A DNA stretch of 64,000 bases from Leucaena leucocephala (taxonomy: Eukaryota; Streptophyta; Magnoliopsida; Fabales; Fabaceae): NCBI GenBank assembly GCA_037074615.1, contig CM073554.1, forward strand, positions 19,604,501 to 19,668,500, in the 5' to 3' direction. The position numbers and the translations under genes are program-made. This document shows, one piece after another, positions 37,240 to 48,645 of this stretch; position 1 is the stretch's first letter; each line of letters begins with the position of its first letter. The notes beneath the pieces were generated by a model. It was not told the DNA's origin. It did not search any database and worked only from the letters and a program-made list of their open reading frames with translations.

Positions 37240-37490
37240 TTAAATAAACTGGTTCTTTCAGTATTAATTATAATATTTAATTAATTTTTAAGAGATTAAA
37301 GAAGTTAAATAAATAAATAATTATAACTAAATCTAACATTTAAGATAAATTTATATTATATACTCTTAATTTACTCAAATTAGTTAACTAATCTTTATAT
37401 TATTTATAATTAACTGATATATTTAATTTATTTAATATATTAAAAATTTAATTAATTCTTATAATTAAGATTATAAATAATACTTAATTA
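37240..37490. mobile_element. Stowaway-like MITE (family C), copy
   Basis: Same internal order as the copy at 12831: ATAAATTTATATTATATACT, CAAATTAGTTAACTAATCTT, TTTATAATTAACTGATATAT, then TTAATTAATTCTTATAATTA at the right end. Ends are approximate. Confidence 0.55.
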
Positions 37491-38939
37491 TAGCATATAT
37501 TGCATTATCTCTTTAAAATAAATAGTTTATAAATTAAATAAATTAATTTTATTAAAAAGGATAAATATAAATATTTTAAAGTGATATATTTAATTTTATT
37601 AATCTTATTAAATACATTAATAAAATGTTATATTAAGGGGAGAGAGAGAGAGAGTAAATACTATTAATGACTCTCTAAATTTATTTATATTATGAAAAAA
37701 AATATTTTTAAAAAGAACCCTATAATAAAGACAAAAAAGAAGAGTACCTACGTCAGTATATTTATATTATCATTAAATACTCAACTTTACATCTATGATG
37801 TCCAATTTTACTATTCAATTTTTGTCATGTAATTTCTCCATCCCTAAATATAAATCTTAAGTTTTATTTTTTATCTCTAAATATAAATCCTAACATAGAT
37901 CTTTATATATTCCAAACAAATTTTGTTACACATCATCTTCCTATTATAAATTTATTTAAAATATTATCGTATATTAAATATGTATATATCTAACTTTTAA
38001 GTTTTAAATATTGATTTATCATGTTACAAGAGACTATCTCATTTCATTAGTTAGGCTAAACTTTATTAGTAAAATTATTTTTTATTTAAAAAGATAAATA
38101 CTAAATAATGTAAAATTATAAATATAATTGAACTCATAGTATCTTATTTAAATAAGAGTTTACATGAGAAGCTCATTTCCTCAAGAAATGTAAGTAGAAA
38201 AGCATATGCACAAACTTGAAAGGCAACATTCCATAACAGGCTAACTAAATATCAACAACGTCCATGCAATCTCATCATACGATTTCAAGGTATGAAAGAA
38301 ACCATAGAGGGGGGGGGGGGATAAAGAAGGGGGAAAAAACTCTGCTATTTTTTTTTTGGTAAAAAAAAAACCTCTGCTTGTATGTTTCTATATTGGTCAA
38401 TTTTGAAAAAGAGACTGGGCATAGGCCCAAAGATTGGCCCAACAAAGACGTTGAATATGGGGTCTCGGCTGTTTTGTTGCTAAACTTTATCTGAAAAATG
38501 TGCGAAACTGGACCAAGTCATTTGTCTTTCTTATTCTTCTGGGCGATGTTTCAGAAACACTGCTTGCAAGATAATACATAAAATAAATAATAAACTCGTA
38601 TTTTATAAAAAAAATAAATTTAATTATTATTATGACTCATTTAGTAGACAATCTGATAAATTCTTTATAAAAGCTCTTTAAATTATGAAACTGTACTCTG
38701 ACCTTAATTGAGGGCCGGTGTTAAAAATATCTAAACTTTCTTGTGAAAAAAAAAAGACAAAAGAAACATTGGTTCTCACCTTAAACTTTGATAGGCTCAT
38801 ATTCTACAATAAATTCAACTATTTCTTTAAGGACAATGCTCAAAGATGCTTGTTTGTTTATATTGGCAAATGCTTGTGCAGAAGGGAATCAATTTTTGTT
38901 CTTTAAGTGTGTCCTGTCCTATTAAGAGATCATTCATCA
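37491..38939. other. Gene-free
   Basis: Contains a (GA)n run near 37640-37653 and an 11-base G run near 38310-38320. A less AT-rich patch at about 38400-38560 (TGGGCATAGGCCCAAAG) has no protein or RNA signature. Confidence 0.5.
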
Positions 38940-40360
38940 TACTGAGGATCAATAGCTCGCCGTAATCTGTATTTGTCCATATGATTTATGAGAATCAGAT
39001 AACCGCATAGAGAAGGCTATTTAAAGTGACAATGACAAAAGTAAATTAGACAATACTTGTCGAGGAGAATACTTAATGAAATCATTTAGGATAACTCAGC
39101 CTCCCATCTTTCTTATGATACTTTGTAATATTTTTTATAAATTAATTGTGATAAAATTACATAAATTTTTGGGAAGATGAAAGTGCTTCGTATCCAATAC
39201 AATACCAAACAAACAGTTGCATAATTCATTTCATTCTTTTGGATTTGATTTGACTTTTTTATTTTAATTTAGACGTTGCTTCATTATTTTAAACTCAAAC
39301 TGTTGTATTTGATTTGACTTTTTTATTTGCTTGTCCTAATCAAATTCATATATGTGGTGTTATGCAAATGGTACTAATCCATTTGATTAAACATTATTGA
39401 GCTCATTTTTTATATGCTTTTTTTCTACTTTCTAGGGGCTTCTTTCATTTAGAAAACTTAATTTGTAATTTTGTAGGGGGGGAATACTATTTGCAGATTA
39501 ATCAGCCCATAATCCGAAAAAGATATGCTAAATACGTTAGGTAATTATCTTCTCATATTTGCCAAGTTTGCACTCAACCTAGTTTATTTCACATAATTTC
39601 ACTCTCCTTCATTTAATTTGAACCAGTTTTGAGTAATATTTTTTAAGTTATAAAAAGACACACACTACTAATAAAGCCCAATATAGTTAGTAGATAGTTA
39701 AGTTTTTTAAATATAATATTATATATTTAAATTAAATCGTGTGCATAAAAAAATATTTTACTAGGAAAAGCAAAACCCACTTTGTTTATCTTTATATCTT
39801 AATAGGATTAATTTTTAATTATCAATTAGAGGATAACGCTCAGACTCTTAATAAAAAAGAAGAAGATGACACTCACTATGCACATTTCGAAGTTTATATA
39901 CAATGGTTTGGCAGAAAAAGCTTACATATAATTTAAACTCTCAGATAAGGAAACACATTCGGACAAGATCAAAAGTTATAGAATAAATAAGTACAATGTT
40001 GGGTTTTCATTTCTGGTAAACTTGTTTCTTTATTTTTTTTTTTTAAAAAAAATCTTTTATGGACCAACAACAATGTAGGATTCAAAATCATGAAGTAAAA
40101 AACATAGGATAATGAGATTTTGAACGACAAAATAGGTTGCCATCAATAAGATTCATACCAATGGTCCCAATTCATGAGTCTTATCCAATCCATAATGATA
40201 CAATGCCACGTTGTTCTTTCTAAGTTCATAAGAATGATTCGAAGCCAAAGAACAACGTGAGTACAATATAAATAATAGATATTATGTTGCCATCAATATG
40301 ACTCATAAGAATGATCCCAACTTATTTGAGCCTTATCCAATACACATTCGTACACAATGC
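38940..40360 (+). repeat. Segmental duplication, unit 1
   Basis: This segment matches 41963-44545 in the same order and orientation. Shared blocks include CAGATTAATCAGCCCATAAT (39494 and 42720), TTTAGGATAACTCAG (about 39085 and 42107), CATTTCGAAGTTTATATACA (39883 and 44063) and GGACCAACAACAATGTAGGA (40061 and 44239). Identity in the best blocks looks well above 90%. No gene is visible in either copy. Confidence 0.85.
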
Positions 40361-41962
40361 TAAGGGTTTGTATGGATAGAGTAGGTAAGGTAGCCCCCTA
40401 TTAGGTATCTTATCCAAAAAAAATATAGCCTATATTTTATAATCTGATAATTAGGACTGCTCGATAAAAATTCTAATTATTTTAGATTGAGTATAGGTGA
40501 GTTTATAAGCCTAGGTCATGATACCCTGTTCATATTGTGGGAAAAAACTTACAATTATAAATTTTTAAAATAATATTATATTCATATATTCAATAGTTAA
40601 ATAATATTCATACTACACTAAAAATAAAAAAAATAAAAAGATAATAATTAAAATTTTAAAATATATTGCATCAATCTCCCCAAACTAAAATAGGGTTTGA
40701 TGCAATGTATTTCAAAACTTGTTAAGTACCTTCAAGAAAAAAATGGACAAAACATCATAGAGACAAATATAGAAATCTGCATCAATGATTTTAATGAAGT
40801 ACAATTGAACATTAAAGCATATCATGGGCAGATGTATAATAATAATAAAGCAGAAAACCTAGATAGCAAACACGTATCTTTTCATGGGCAAAAAATTATT
40901 TGACCATTACCCATATCTGAATTATTTGACCATTACCCATATGATAGCTTTTTAACCGAAATCTTGAAAGTTATTTGACCATTACCCATATCTACATAAT
41001 TTTATGTAGGAGTTATGAATCAAGTGTCTAAGAACTTGGCATATGAATGGGCAAAGGATAACATTCGTGTGAATAATCAGAAACTAGTATATTCCCAGAA
41101 CTTGGCATATTCCCATTCATCAACACCATCCCCAAAAATTGATAATCAAATAACTTTTTGTTCATATTTCAAAAGTATATTTATCTTATATTCAACCTTG
41201 TATTAGATGCAATAGCTTTAATGTATCCCAAGCAAGAGGCAATAATAAATCGTAATATTCCTTAAACAAAAATGATATTCATCTGCCGGAACTTGAGAGT
41301 AGCAAAAGTAGTGATTACAATGACCATAAGGATAATTAGAAAAATAAGTGACACATCATATTCATAGCAGTATAAGAAGTAAGAACCCAACTCTAAATCC
41401 ACAATTAGCAACAGCAATTAGGCAAATAACCCTTTCCCTCCAAATAGCGATATAAGAACAAATTAGTATTTGGTAAAAATCTATTTTACAATTTAAGAAA
41501 ATGCATAAAGAGTAAGAAGGAAATAACAAGAAGAAATGCAGAAACCAAATGGAGGAAAAGATCAAAAAATAGAGAACGGAAAATGGAGAACAGAGAATGA
41601 GAACTAGATGCTAAATGTCGGTGACACGAATAGAGAATGCCATTGTTGGAAACTCATAGGTTTGAGAGGCCGAGGGTGTGGAACCGTTGACTGGTGTCTG
41701 GTGGGAGTTGGAGGCGGAGAGTCGCACGCAACACAATGAAGAGTGAACACAACACTAGACAAAAGAGCAACTCCTCAGCTAATGGTCCACTTGTACTCGA
41801 TTAGATTACTTAGGGCAAAACAATTAATTAAAAAAATTATAGATATATATATGTAGGGCCAGGTCGAATGAGGAGGACGGCATATCTTACCAAGTATCCT
41901 ATCCAATATTTAGCCTGGCCTAAAATAGCCTATTCGTATATTAGGCCATTCCCCCCACCCCC
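40361..41962. mobile_element. hAT-like non-autonomous element carrying a host gene fragment
   Basis: The left end TAAGGGTTTGTATGGATAGA resembles the hAT-type end TAGGGGTGTTCATAA of the element at 58716-59510. The two elements also share subterminal text (TTACAATTATAAA, ATTAAATAATAT, AAAAAGATAATAATTAAA). The right end (CCTGGCCTAAAATAGCCTAT, then GGCCATTCCCCCCACC) is degenerate. The interior is twice as long as in the smaller relative and holds three copies of TTATTTGACCATTACCCATA (40896, 40922, 40971) and a short-chain dehydrogenase fragment. No transposase was seen. The octamer before the left end (CACAATGC) is not found after the right end. Confidence 0.6.
41009..41074 (+). pseudogene. Captured exon fragment of a tropinone-reductase-like short-chain dehydrogenase
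   Basis: Twenty-two codons read GVMNQVSKNLAYEWAKDNIR and continue VN. This is the helix after the catalytic Tyr-x-x-x-Lys in plant tropinone-reductase-like SDRs, where the usual text is GAMNQLTKNLACEWAKDNIR. A TATGTAG just before it could be the original intron acceptor. Downstream the match stops abruptly and AGAACTTGGCATAT is repeated at about 41099. The active-site residues and the cofactor fold are absent, so no enzyme can be made. Confidence 0.8.
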
Positions 41963-42884
41963 CGGGGTAATTAGTATTTGTCCATATAACTTCTGAGAAT
42001 CAGAAAATTGAGGATTAATCATCTACCGTCTCAGCGGACGGCATACTCCTTCTTTAGCCTTGCCTCCCACAAATGTTGTCTAGCAAGATATTCCTGCAAT
42101 GGAAACATTTAGGATAACTCAGTCTCCTATATTTCTTATGATACTTTGTAATAGTTTTTTATAAATGAATTGTGATTTGCTTTTGGATTATAGAATAACA
42201 TATCAATAATGAAGTCGGATAATTTAGGATAACTAATTTTTCTTATAAAATAGTTTAATGACAAAAAGTATCTATTGGTCCAATCATTAATTATAAAAAA
42301 TATATAAATATCAATTAGCCTAGTTTATATAAAGACAAATAATTTATTTTACTTTAATATCCCCGGTCCACTGACTACATCAATATATGTGTGTGTGTGT
42401 GTGTGTGTGTGTCTTATAATCAATATTATATTTAAAATATCTTCAACATTTACTTAAATATTACTTAATGACACTTGTTGTGTTATATATATATATATAT
42501 ATATATATATTGCAAAATATCTTTGAAACAAAAAGGATATATTCAATTTAGACGTTGCTTGTCCTAATCAAATTCATATATGTGGTGTTATGCAAATGGG
42601 ACTAATCCATTTGATTAAACATTATTGAGTTCATTTTTTACATGCTTTGTTTCTACTTTCTAGGGGCTTCTTTCATTTAGAAAACTCAATTTGTAATTTT
42701 TAGGAAAAAAATACTATTTGCAGATTAATCAGCCCATAATCCGAAAAAGATATGATAAATATGTTAGGTAATTATCTTCTCATATTTGCCAAGTTTGCTC
42801 TCAACCTAGTTTATTTCACATAATGTCACTCTCCTTCATTTAATTTGAACCAGTTTTGAGTAATATTTTTTAAGAAATAATTGA

Positions 42885-42922
<38 letters not shown>

Positions 42923-43239
42923 TCCTTTGTTTTCAACACAACAGATAATACAAACTGTTAGTAAAACATCAAAATAATTCCAAAGTTATTCTCTTGAACC
43001 AAAATAATATTTGTTTAGTTCAAATTTTTTTAATAAATCCTAAAATTAACTTTGCAACTTGCCACTATATTTCGGATCAATAATGATATTAATAGCTTTA
43101 TAACCTAACAACTTGAAAGCTTTTTTTCTCTCTTTATATATATAAGTAAGAAGATATAGTTCAATCCTATTTCTAGTTTCAAGATGTTAGTACCTATCTT
43201 TTTAATTAAAAAAGACACTCACTACTAATGAAGCCCAGC

Positions 43240-43745
43240 ATAGTTTATATATAGTTTAGTCTCTTAAACATAATCTCATAATTTTAAATTAGACCGTGTG
43301 CATAGGAAAAAAATTATTGGGAAAGATAAAACATACTTTTTTTATCTTTACACTTTAAAAAAAATTAGTCTCTATTTATTTATTTTTTATTTTTTGTTAT
43401 AAAAAAATTTAGAAAAGGGTTAGGTTTCCCCAATATAATATCATAAATTTGAATTGGACCATGTATAGGGAAAAAAATTATTGAAAAAGGTAAAACCTAG
43501 TTTTTTTTTTCTTTACACCATGAAAAAAATTACTCTATTTATTTATTTTTTATTTTTTGTTATAAAAAAATTTAGAAAAGGGTTATATTTCCCCAATATA
43601 ATATCATAAATTTGAATTGGACCATGTGTATAGGGAAAAAAATTATTGAAAAAGGTAAAACCTAGTTTTTTTTTCTTTACACCATGAAAAAAATTACTCT
43701 ATTTATTTATTTTTTATTTTTTTTGTCATAAAAAAATTTAAAAAT
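43240..43745. repeat. Three tandem copies of a unit of about 160-180 bp
   Basis: Each unit carries ATAATCTCATAA or ATAATATCATAAATTTGAAT, then GGACCATGTGTATAGGG-type text, GGTAAAACCTAG, CTTTACACCATGAAAAAAAT, TATTTATTTATTTTTTATTT and AAAAAAATTTAGAAAAGGGTT. Units 2 and 3 are nearly identical, unit 1 more diverged. Only one unit is present at the matching place in duplication unit 1 (39655-39800), so the expansion came after the duplication. Confidence 0.75.
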
Positions 43746-43985
43746 GGGTTAGGTTTATCCACAATCTAAGGATATGGCAAAATCTCCCTTCCTCTTAGGC
43801 GATATTAATATTGGGCAGGCGAACTATCTATTACCTTCAGGCGTAAACCTAGGCATTCAAGAGCTAGTATGCCTCCTCAAGTACCGCAACTAGAATCACA
43901 ATAAAGTAGTACTCCTCAGCGATCAACACACTCTAAATGATTGTATATCTTACCCTTTTGTTAGTTGAACTTATAGATAATGGGT
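43745..43985 (+). repeat. Family B dispersed repeat, copy
   Basis: Well preserved: CTTCCTCTTAGGCGATATT, CAGGCGTAAACCTAGGCATT, CGCAACTAGAATCACAATAA, GTAGTACTCCTCAG and CACTCTAAATGATTGTATAT. It is absent from the matching place in the first duplication unit. Confidence 0.75.
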
Positions 43986-44545
43986 TAATCTCTATTTATT
44001 CTATTTATTGCTTAGAAGATAGTGTACATACTCTTGGAGACAAAAAAAAGACACTCACTGCACATTTCGAAGTTTATATACAATGGTTTGGCCAAAAAGC
44101 TTACATATAATTTAAACTCTCAGATAAGGAAACACATTCGGACAAGATCAAAGGTTATAGAATAAATAAGTGCAATGTTGGGTTTTCATTTCTGGTAAAC
44201 TTGTTGCTTTGGGTGTTTTATAAGAAAAAATTCTTTTATGGACCAACAACAATGTAGGATTCAAAATCATTAAGAAAAAAAAAGGATAATGAGATTTTGA
44301 GGGACAAAGTTGGTTGGCATCCATAAGATTCATATAAGTGGTCCCAATTCATGAGTCTTACCCAATCCATAATTGATACAATGCCACGTTGTTCTTTCTA
44401 AGGAATGATTCGAAGCTAAAGAACAATGTGAGTACAATATAAATAATAAATTATTATGCTTCCATCAATATGACTCGTAAGAATGATCCCAACTCATTTG
44501 AGCCTTATCCAATACACATTCGTACACAATGCCACATGTTCTTCC

Positions 44546-46239
44546 TAATGGATTTATTTTCCTACTGAAATTCATTTGTGCTACTTCAAAGGTACAAATA
44601 AGGTTAGCCATACCTTACTTACATGAAAAAATACTATAAAAAAATTAATTATTAAAAAATCTCAGTATTATAAATTTTTTTTATATATTAAAATTTTTTA
44701 TTACATATTGCTCAGCTCAATTGTTATTAGATTTTTAGATAATTATATTTTTTAAAGACTTTATAGTAATTCCCCCACCTACAAAGTTTAGAATTTAAGA
44801 ATATGTTTGGTATGAAGGAAATAGAGATGAGGGGAGTAAAAAATTTAATGAGTTTGATTTTTAAAAAAAAATTAGAGAAATAATGTTAAAAATCTTTAAT
44901 TAATTTTTTTACTCTTTTATCTCATATATTTTCTTTATTAAAATTTTATAACCCCATTTATCTATTTTTTTTAAAATTTAGCTCATTAAAATATTTATAT
45001 TAAAATAATTTGATGGGGTAAGTGATGATTTATCAGTTAGCCAATTATTGTCCATACCATTTATCCACATATAAAACATCCTTGTACTTATCATTTAACA
45101 CACACGTACACACCCACCCCACTATTTATACATTATACTAAACACGTTAAATGTATGGATTTGACTTCGCAACAATCTCTACTAAGCACACAACATATTA
45201 ACTTGATGAATGTAGTAAGCTAGTTTGGTCAAATAATTAAGTTGACCAAAAAAACTTTGACCGTAGATTAATAATTATCCTTGTCAATACATTATATTAT
45301 ATTCTTAATTTTATTATACATATATATAGATAATGATATATAAGGAATTGATTTTACCCATTTCTATGATAAAGTTTGTTTTGATAAGAATTTAGAGAAA
45401 AAAAATTATGAAAAATAAATTTTCAACAGCTTTTAAAAAATAGTATTTAAAGGAGAGTTTATAGAAAAAATATTCTTAAATAAATTATTATTTAAATAGT
45501 TATTATTAGAAATATTTTTATAATTAAAAAATATTAAAAAGGGTATAATTTTATTAAAAATAAAAGATAATATATAGGAGAAAATGAAAGAGAAAAGAGA
45601 AGAGAGGAGAAATGGTAGAGAAAAATAAAAAGAAAATATTAATTATAAAATTAATAAACTCTTTTATTATTTTAAAAATAATTTTTAATAATTTATGTAA
45701 AAATTTAATTCTAAATTATAATTTTGTGGAAAAAAATCTTTTACAAATATCACGAAGAATAGAAGTTGTTCACTAGTTGGAAAGAACCAAGGGCCCAATG
45801 TTGTGATGTTTGTCTTTAAAGCTCCTCCGGCTATGGCCATTAGGTCTTTTGGCAATGAAACCCCTGTTTTCCCTACATCGTCTTGTTCTTGATACCCACA
45901 TTTGAATTATTTATTGTCTTCTTCTTCTTTGTGGATTATAACGATTTCAAGAAGATTATATTTGAAGTTTCTTCGATTTGTTTGAGAGTAAAATTGCAGA
46001 CCCACCAACACGAAAGAGATAATTTGGCATTAAAATCCCAGACGCCGGAAACAACAGTAGAATGAAAGAGGAAGAAATAAAAATTATTTTTTATAAAATT
46101 ATATTATTTTTTAATTTATCAATAATAAATTATTTTAATAATAATTATCTAAATATTAATTTATTTAAAATTATTTTTTATTTATAAATTTTTTTCTATA
46201 AAAAATTATTTTTTTATATTTTTTTTTTCAAAAATTAAT
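44546..46239. other. Gene-free, with family A repeats
   Basis: Holds family A at 45370-45740 and a partial inverted copy at about 46075-46235. Between them (45741-46070) is a less AT-rich patch with CCAAGGGCCCAATG and a 60-codon frame at 45883-46065 without any family signature. Nothing else is recognised. Confidence 0.5.
45370..45740. repeat. Family A dispersed repeat, copy
   Basis: Has TTTGTTTTGATAAGAATTTA at the head, AAATAAATTATTATTTAAAT, a purine-rich centre (AAGAGAAGAGAGGAGAAATG) and a TTTAATTCTAAATTATAATT tail, matching copies at 2276, 24285 and 27425. Confidence 0.55.
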
Positions 46240-46680
46240 TGAAACGGTCCATTATCCAACTACTCCGAACTTTATTTTTATTTTACTTTTGGCCGCACGT
46301 CGATGAATGATAGAAAATTCGTAGGCTGGGGCCCACATTGGGTGCCAGCTGTCCTCTCCTTCCCACTAATCAAACCCTACATTCGCCACCACTTGTCACA
46401 TCGAAAATAAATAAAAATATAATGTCTCTCAGATTCACCACGTCATCCACTACTGCCCTATCACATTCATCTTAGTCTCTATCCCGTGGGTCCCACTCTC
46501 TTTGTCCTTTTATAATCGCCCAAAAAAATAACAAGTTGGACGAATCGAGACAAGTCTAGGAGTTTCGTGTCAGAATCTAATAATGGTCGCGTTTGCATGT
46601 GATCCAGGCTCCCATTCGCCGCTTAACAACACAAACGATTTGGATTCGCCGCATGCACTGCTCAAATTATGAATTATCCA
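46240..46680 (+). promoter_or_regulatory. Second promoter-like island without a recognised gene
   Basis: GC-richer block downstream of the DUF506 stop. On the plus strand it contains GGGGCCCAC (46329-46337), GTGCCAGCTG (46342-46351), CCACGTCATCC (about 46439), the palindrome GTGGGTCCCAC (46486-46496) and TATAAT (46511-46516), then a 29-codon frame (46583-46672) starting MVAFACDPG. The order looks like a plus-strand promoter plus leader, but no downstream gene is visible. It might also be the 3' flank of the DUF506 gene. Confidence 0.4.
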
Positions 46681-46809
46681 CTCACTACTATTAATTTTTT
46701 ATTTCAGTCCAATGGTTTTATTAACATTAAAGTCCTCGAAAAACAAAAGGCACATGATTTCACAGATTTGCCCCTGTGACCCTAAATATTTACAAAATTT
46801 ACCATCGTA

Positions 46810-47703
46810 TTATCTCGTTCGGACAAAAACGCCGCCGTGTCTGGCCTCTGAACTCACGTCGTCGAAGCCAACGAATCTGCAATGGGCCCCGGTAACGGCC
46901 GGAACTGCGTTTCCCTGAACTGGGTTCGTGGTTCGTCGATACGGCGCGAACCATTTGTTCTGCATGTACCGGTTTTTCCTCCACGGTGGCACAGAGAGTC
47001 CTCGGCTCCGAAGGCACCTCTTTGCAGCGTTACACATGGCCTGAACGATGTGTTTTAGCTCCTCCGCCGTGCCGATGAAGATGTTTGGCAGAGAGGAAAG
47101 AATATCGGAGTACCTGCTCGTCGGCCGAGCTATCTCAAACTGGGCGGCGAAATCGATGTCAAGGAAGTACCTGTTGTTCTGACACGAAGTTGAACCGGAT
47201 TGGATCACGTCGATGAACTCATAGTTACCGGCGGTGACTCCACTGGAGGAATCCCACCTGGTCTTGCAAATCGCCGCGTTGTGTCCTTTCTCTCGCAGAA
47301 ACGCCATCACATTTCGCAGGAACACCGAAACGTTTCCCCGAAGACAAGCAAATTTCTCCGTCGCCTCTGAAACATGCGTCAGAAGAAGCTTCCGGTAAGA
47401 ATCCACATTGTTGGCAACACTCAATCTGGGTATTACATCGTCAAACAGCTCCGATCCATCGTCCTCCAGATCAACCCGATCCAGGTCCAACTCATTCGTC
47501 ACCGACTTACACTCACCCTCGTTGTCCTCCAGGAAATCAAGCACGAGCTCGGAGAGACACGGCGAGTCCCCGTCGCCATCGCCCGAATGCTCGCTTCCGC
47601 TGCTCCCGTAACTCAACCGCGGGAGATCAGCTCCGACAAGACGAGCCTTAGCCTCGTCGTCGAGAGGGTCTGTGACCCGCTTCCTTCTCGCAAAACTCAC
47701 CAT
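46810..47703 (-). CDS. DUF506 (PDDEXK-like) family protein
   Basis: Single uninterrupted frame of 297 residues, a usual length for the family. The N-terminal half is acidic and Ser-rich (SYGSSGSEHSGDGDGDSP, LDFLEDNEGE). The DUF506 core starts near residue 105: VSEATEKFACLRGN, FLREKGHNAAICKTRWDSS, AGNYEFIDVI, then RYFLDIDFAAQFEIARPT, LPNIFIGTAEELKHIVQAM, RSRGLSVPPWRKNRYMQNKW. The Asp/Glu pairs in the last blocks correspond to the nuclease-like PDDEXK fold proposed for this family. The biochemical activity is unknown; some Arabidopsis members affect root-hair growth and nutrient-stress responses. The gene stands alone. TATA is at about 47871-47880 (CTTTATAAAG, minus strand), about 170 bp before the ATG. 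GC content is much higher than around it, as usual for coding DNA here. Confidence 0.93.
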   Translation of the reverse strand: MVSFARRKRVTDPLDDEAKARLVGADLPRLSYGSSGSEHSGDGDGDSPCLSELVLDFLEDNEGECKSVTNELDLDRVDLEDDGSELFDDVIPRLSVANNVDSYRKLLLTHVSEATEKFACLRGNVSVFLRNVMAFLREKGHNAAICKTRWDSSSGVTAGNYEFIDVIQSGSTSCQNNRYFLDIDFAAQFEIARPTSRYSDILSSLPNIFIGTAEELKHIVQAMCNAAKRCLRSRGLSVPPWRKNRYMQNKWFAPYRRTTNPVQGNAVPAVTGAHCRFVGFDDVSSEARHGGVFVRTR

Positions 47704-48225
47704 TGATTCAAGCTACAAAAACAATCAAAACCCAACTCACCAACAGAAGATTAAAGGCAAATGCTTCGTAGTTCGTACCCAGATGAGTGATTTGAGATTC
47801 GTATTATACGGTTAGAACTTGGACTCGAGAGTCAACTTCACTCTGATTTCTGAAGTGTTGGGGGGCTTCTTTATAAAGGTGGGGATGAAGTGTTTAACGG
47901 AGTTTGGAGGAATTTTCTGGAGAATATTCTAAGCAAATAATTTCTGCAGGGTTTGAGAGATTAAAATTTTATGACGGAGAGAGAAAAGTGGAATGGGTGA
48001 AGATCTAAAAGTGGGATATACGGGTTGGATCCGGAAGGAAGATATATAGATGCCTGGGCATATGCGCGCTGCTGACGTGTATGATGCTGATTTCACCATG
48101 TGTTGGTGTGACAAGGGTGAGTCTGCACGAGCACAGCACGTGGATGATGAACACATACACGCAACATTTGGCATACTGCTATTATAATATAAAATGAAAT
48201 AAATTTTTTGGAAAATTATATTCAA
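47704..48225 (-). promoter_or_regulatory. Promoter and leader of the DUF506 gene
   Basis: CTTTATAAAG at about 47870-47879 is a clear TATA box on the minus strand. Further upstream (47990-48170) is a GC-richer stretch with GCTGACGTGT and GCACGTGG, both ACGT-core elements bound by bZIP and bHLH factors. Regulation by these is inferred only. Confidence 0.5.
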
Positions 48226-48409
48226 TGGTGCCCCAGAGTTTTATAATGACCATTTTCTAAACTTAAATTATTCTTAATGATCGGAGACCTTGACTGTGTA
48301 TTAACTACTAATATTATCAAGAGGGGGATGGAAATGGTTTTTTATGACAATTTTTTAATTAAAAATTAGATCAAATAATAAGAATTTCTCGATTTTTGTT
48401 ATAACTATT

Positions 48410-48645
48410 GGAATGATGGGCCAAATATTTATAAAATTTCTTAGATAAATTAAAAATATTAAATAAATTAATTAATTATAATTAAATTTAATTTTTTAAA
48501 ATAAATTTATATTAGTTATTTATTAATCTATTTAAATTAGTTAAATAATTTTTATTAGTTATAATTAATTGATTAATTTAATTTTATTAATTTATTTTAA
48601 AAAACTTAATTAATTTTTAAGATTAGGATAAAAAATAATATTGAT
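48410..48645. mobile_element. Stowaway-like MITE (family C), copy
   Basis: Shares ATAAATTTATATTAGTTATT, TTTAAATTAGTTAAATAATT, TAGTTATAATTAATTGATTA and a right end TTAATTAATTTTTAAGATTA with the other family C copies. Ends are approximate. Confidence 0.5.

Larger units (their letters stand above)
41963..44545 (+). repeat. Segmental duplication, unit 2
   Basis: Second copy of the segment at 38940-40360, enlarged by insertions: (GT)n at 42386-42412, (AT)n at about 42484-42510 and 42886-42902, a tandem array (43240-43745) and a family B repeat (43745-43985). Unit 1 stops at ACAATGC (40360), whereas unit 2 continues into CACATGTTCTTCC, which places the hAT-like end exactly at the point where the copies diverge. 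Confidence 0.85.

Noticed and set aside
43240..43745. CRISPR-like array
   Set aside because: The units are long, directly adjoining and in plant nuclear DNA; this is an ordinary tandem repeat.
45883..46065. 60-codon frame between two family A repeats
   Set aside because: No family signature. The surrounding patch is less AT-rich, which makes chance frames longer.
46810..46918. Short plus-strand frame overlapping the end of the DUF506 gene
   Set aside because: It overlaps the conserved DUF506 C-terminal coding region antisense and has no independent support.
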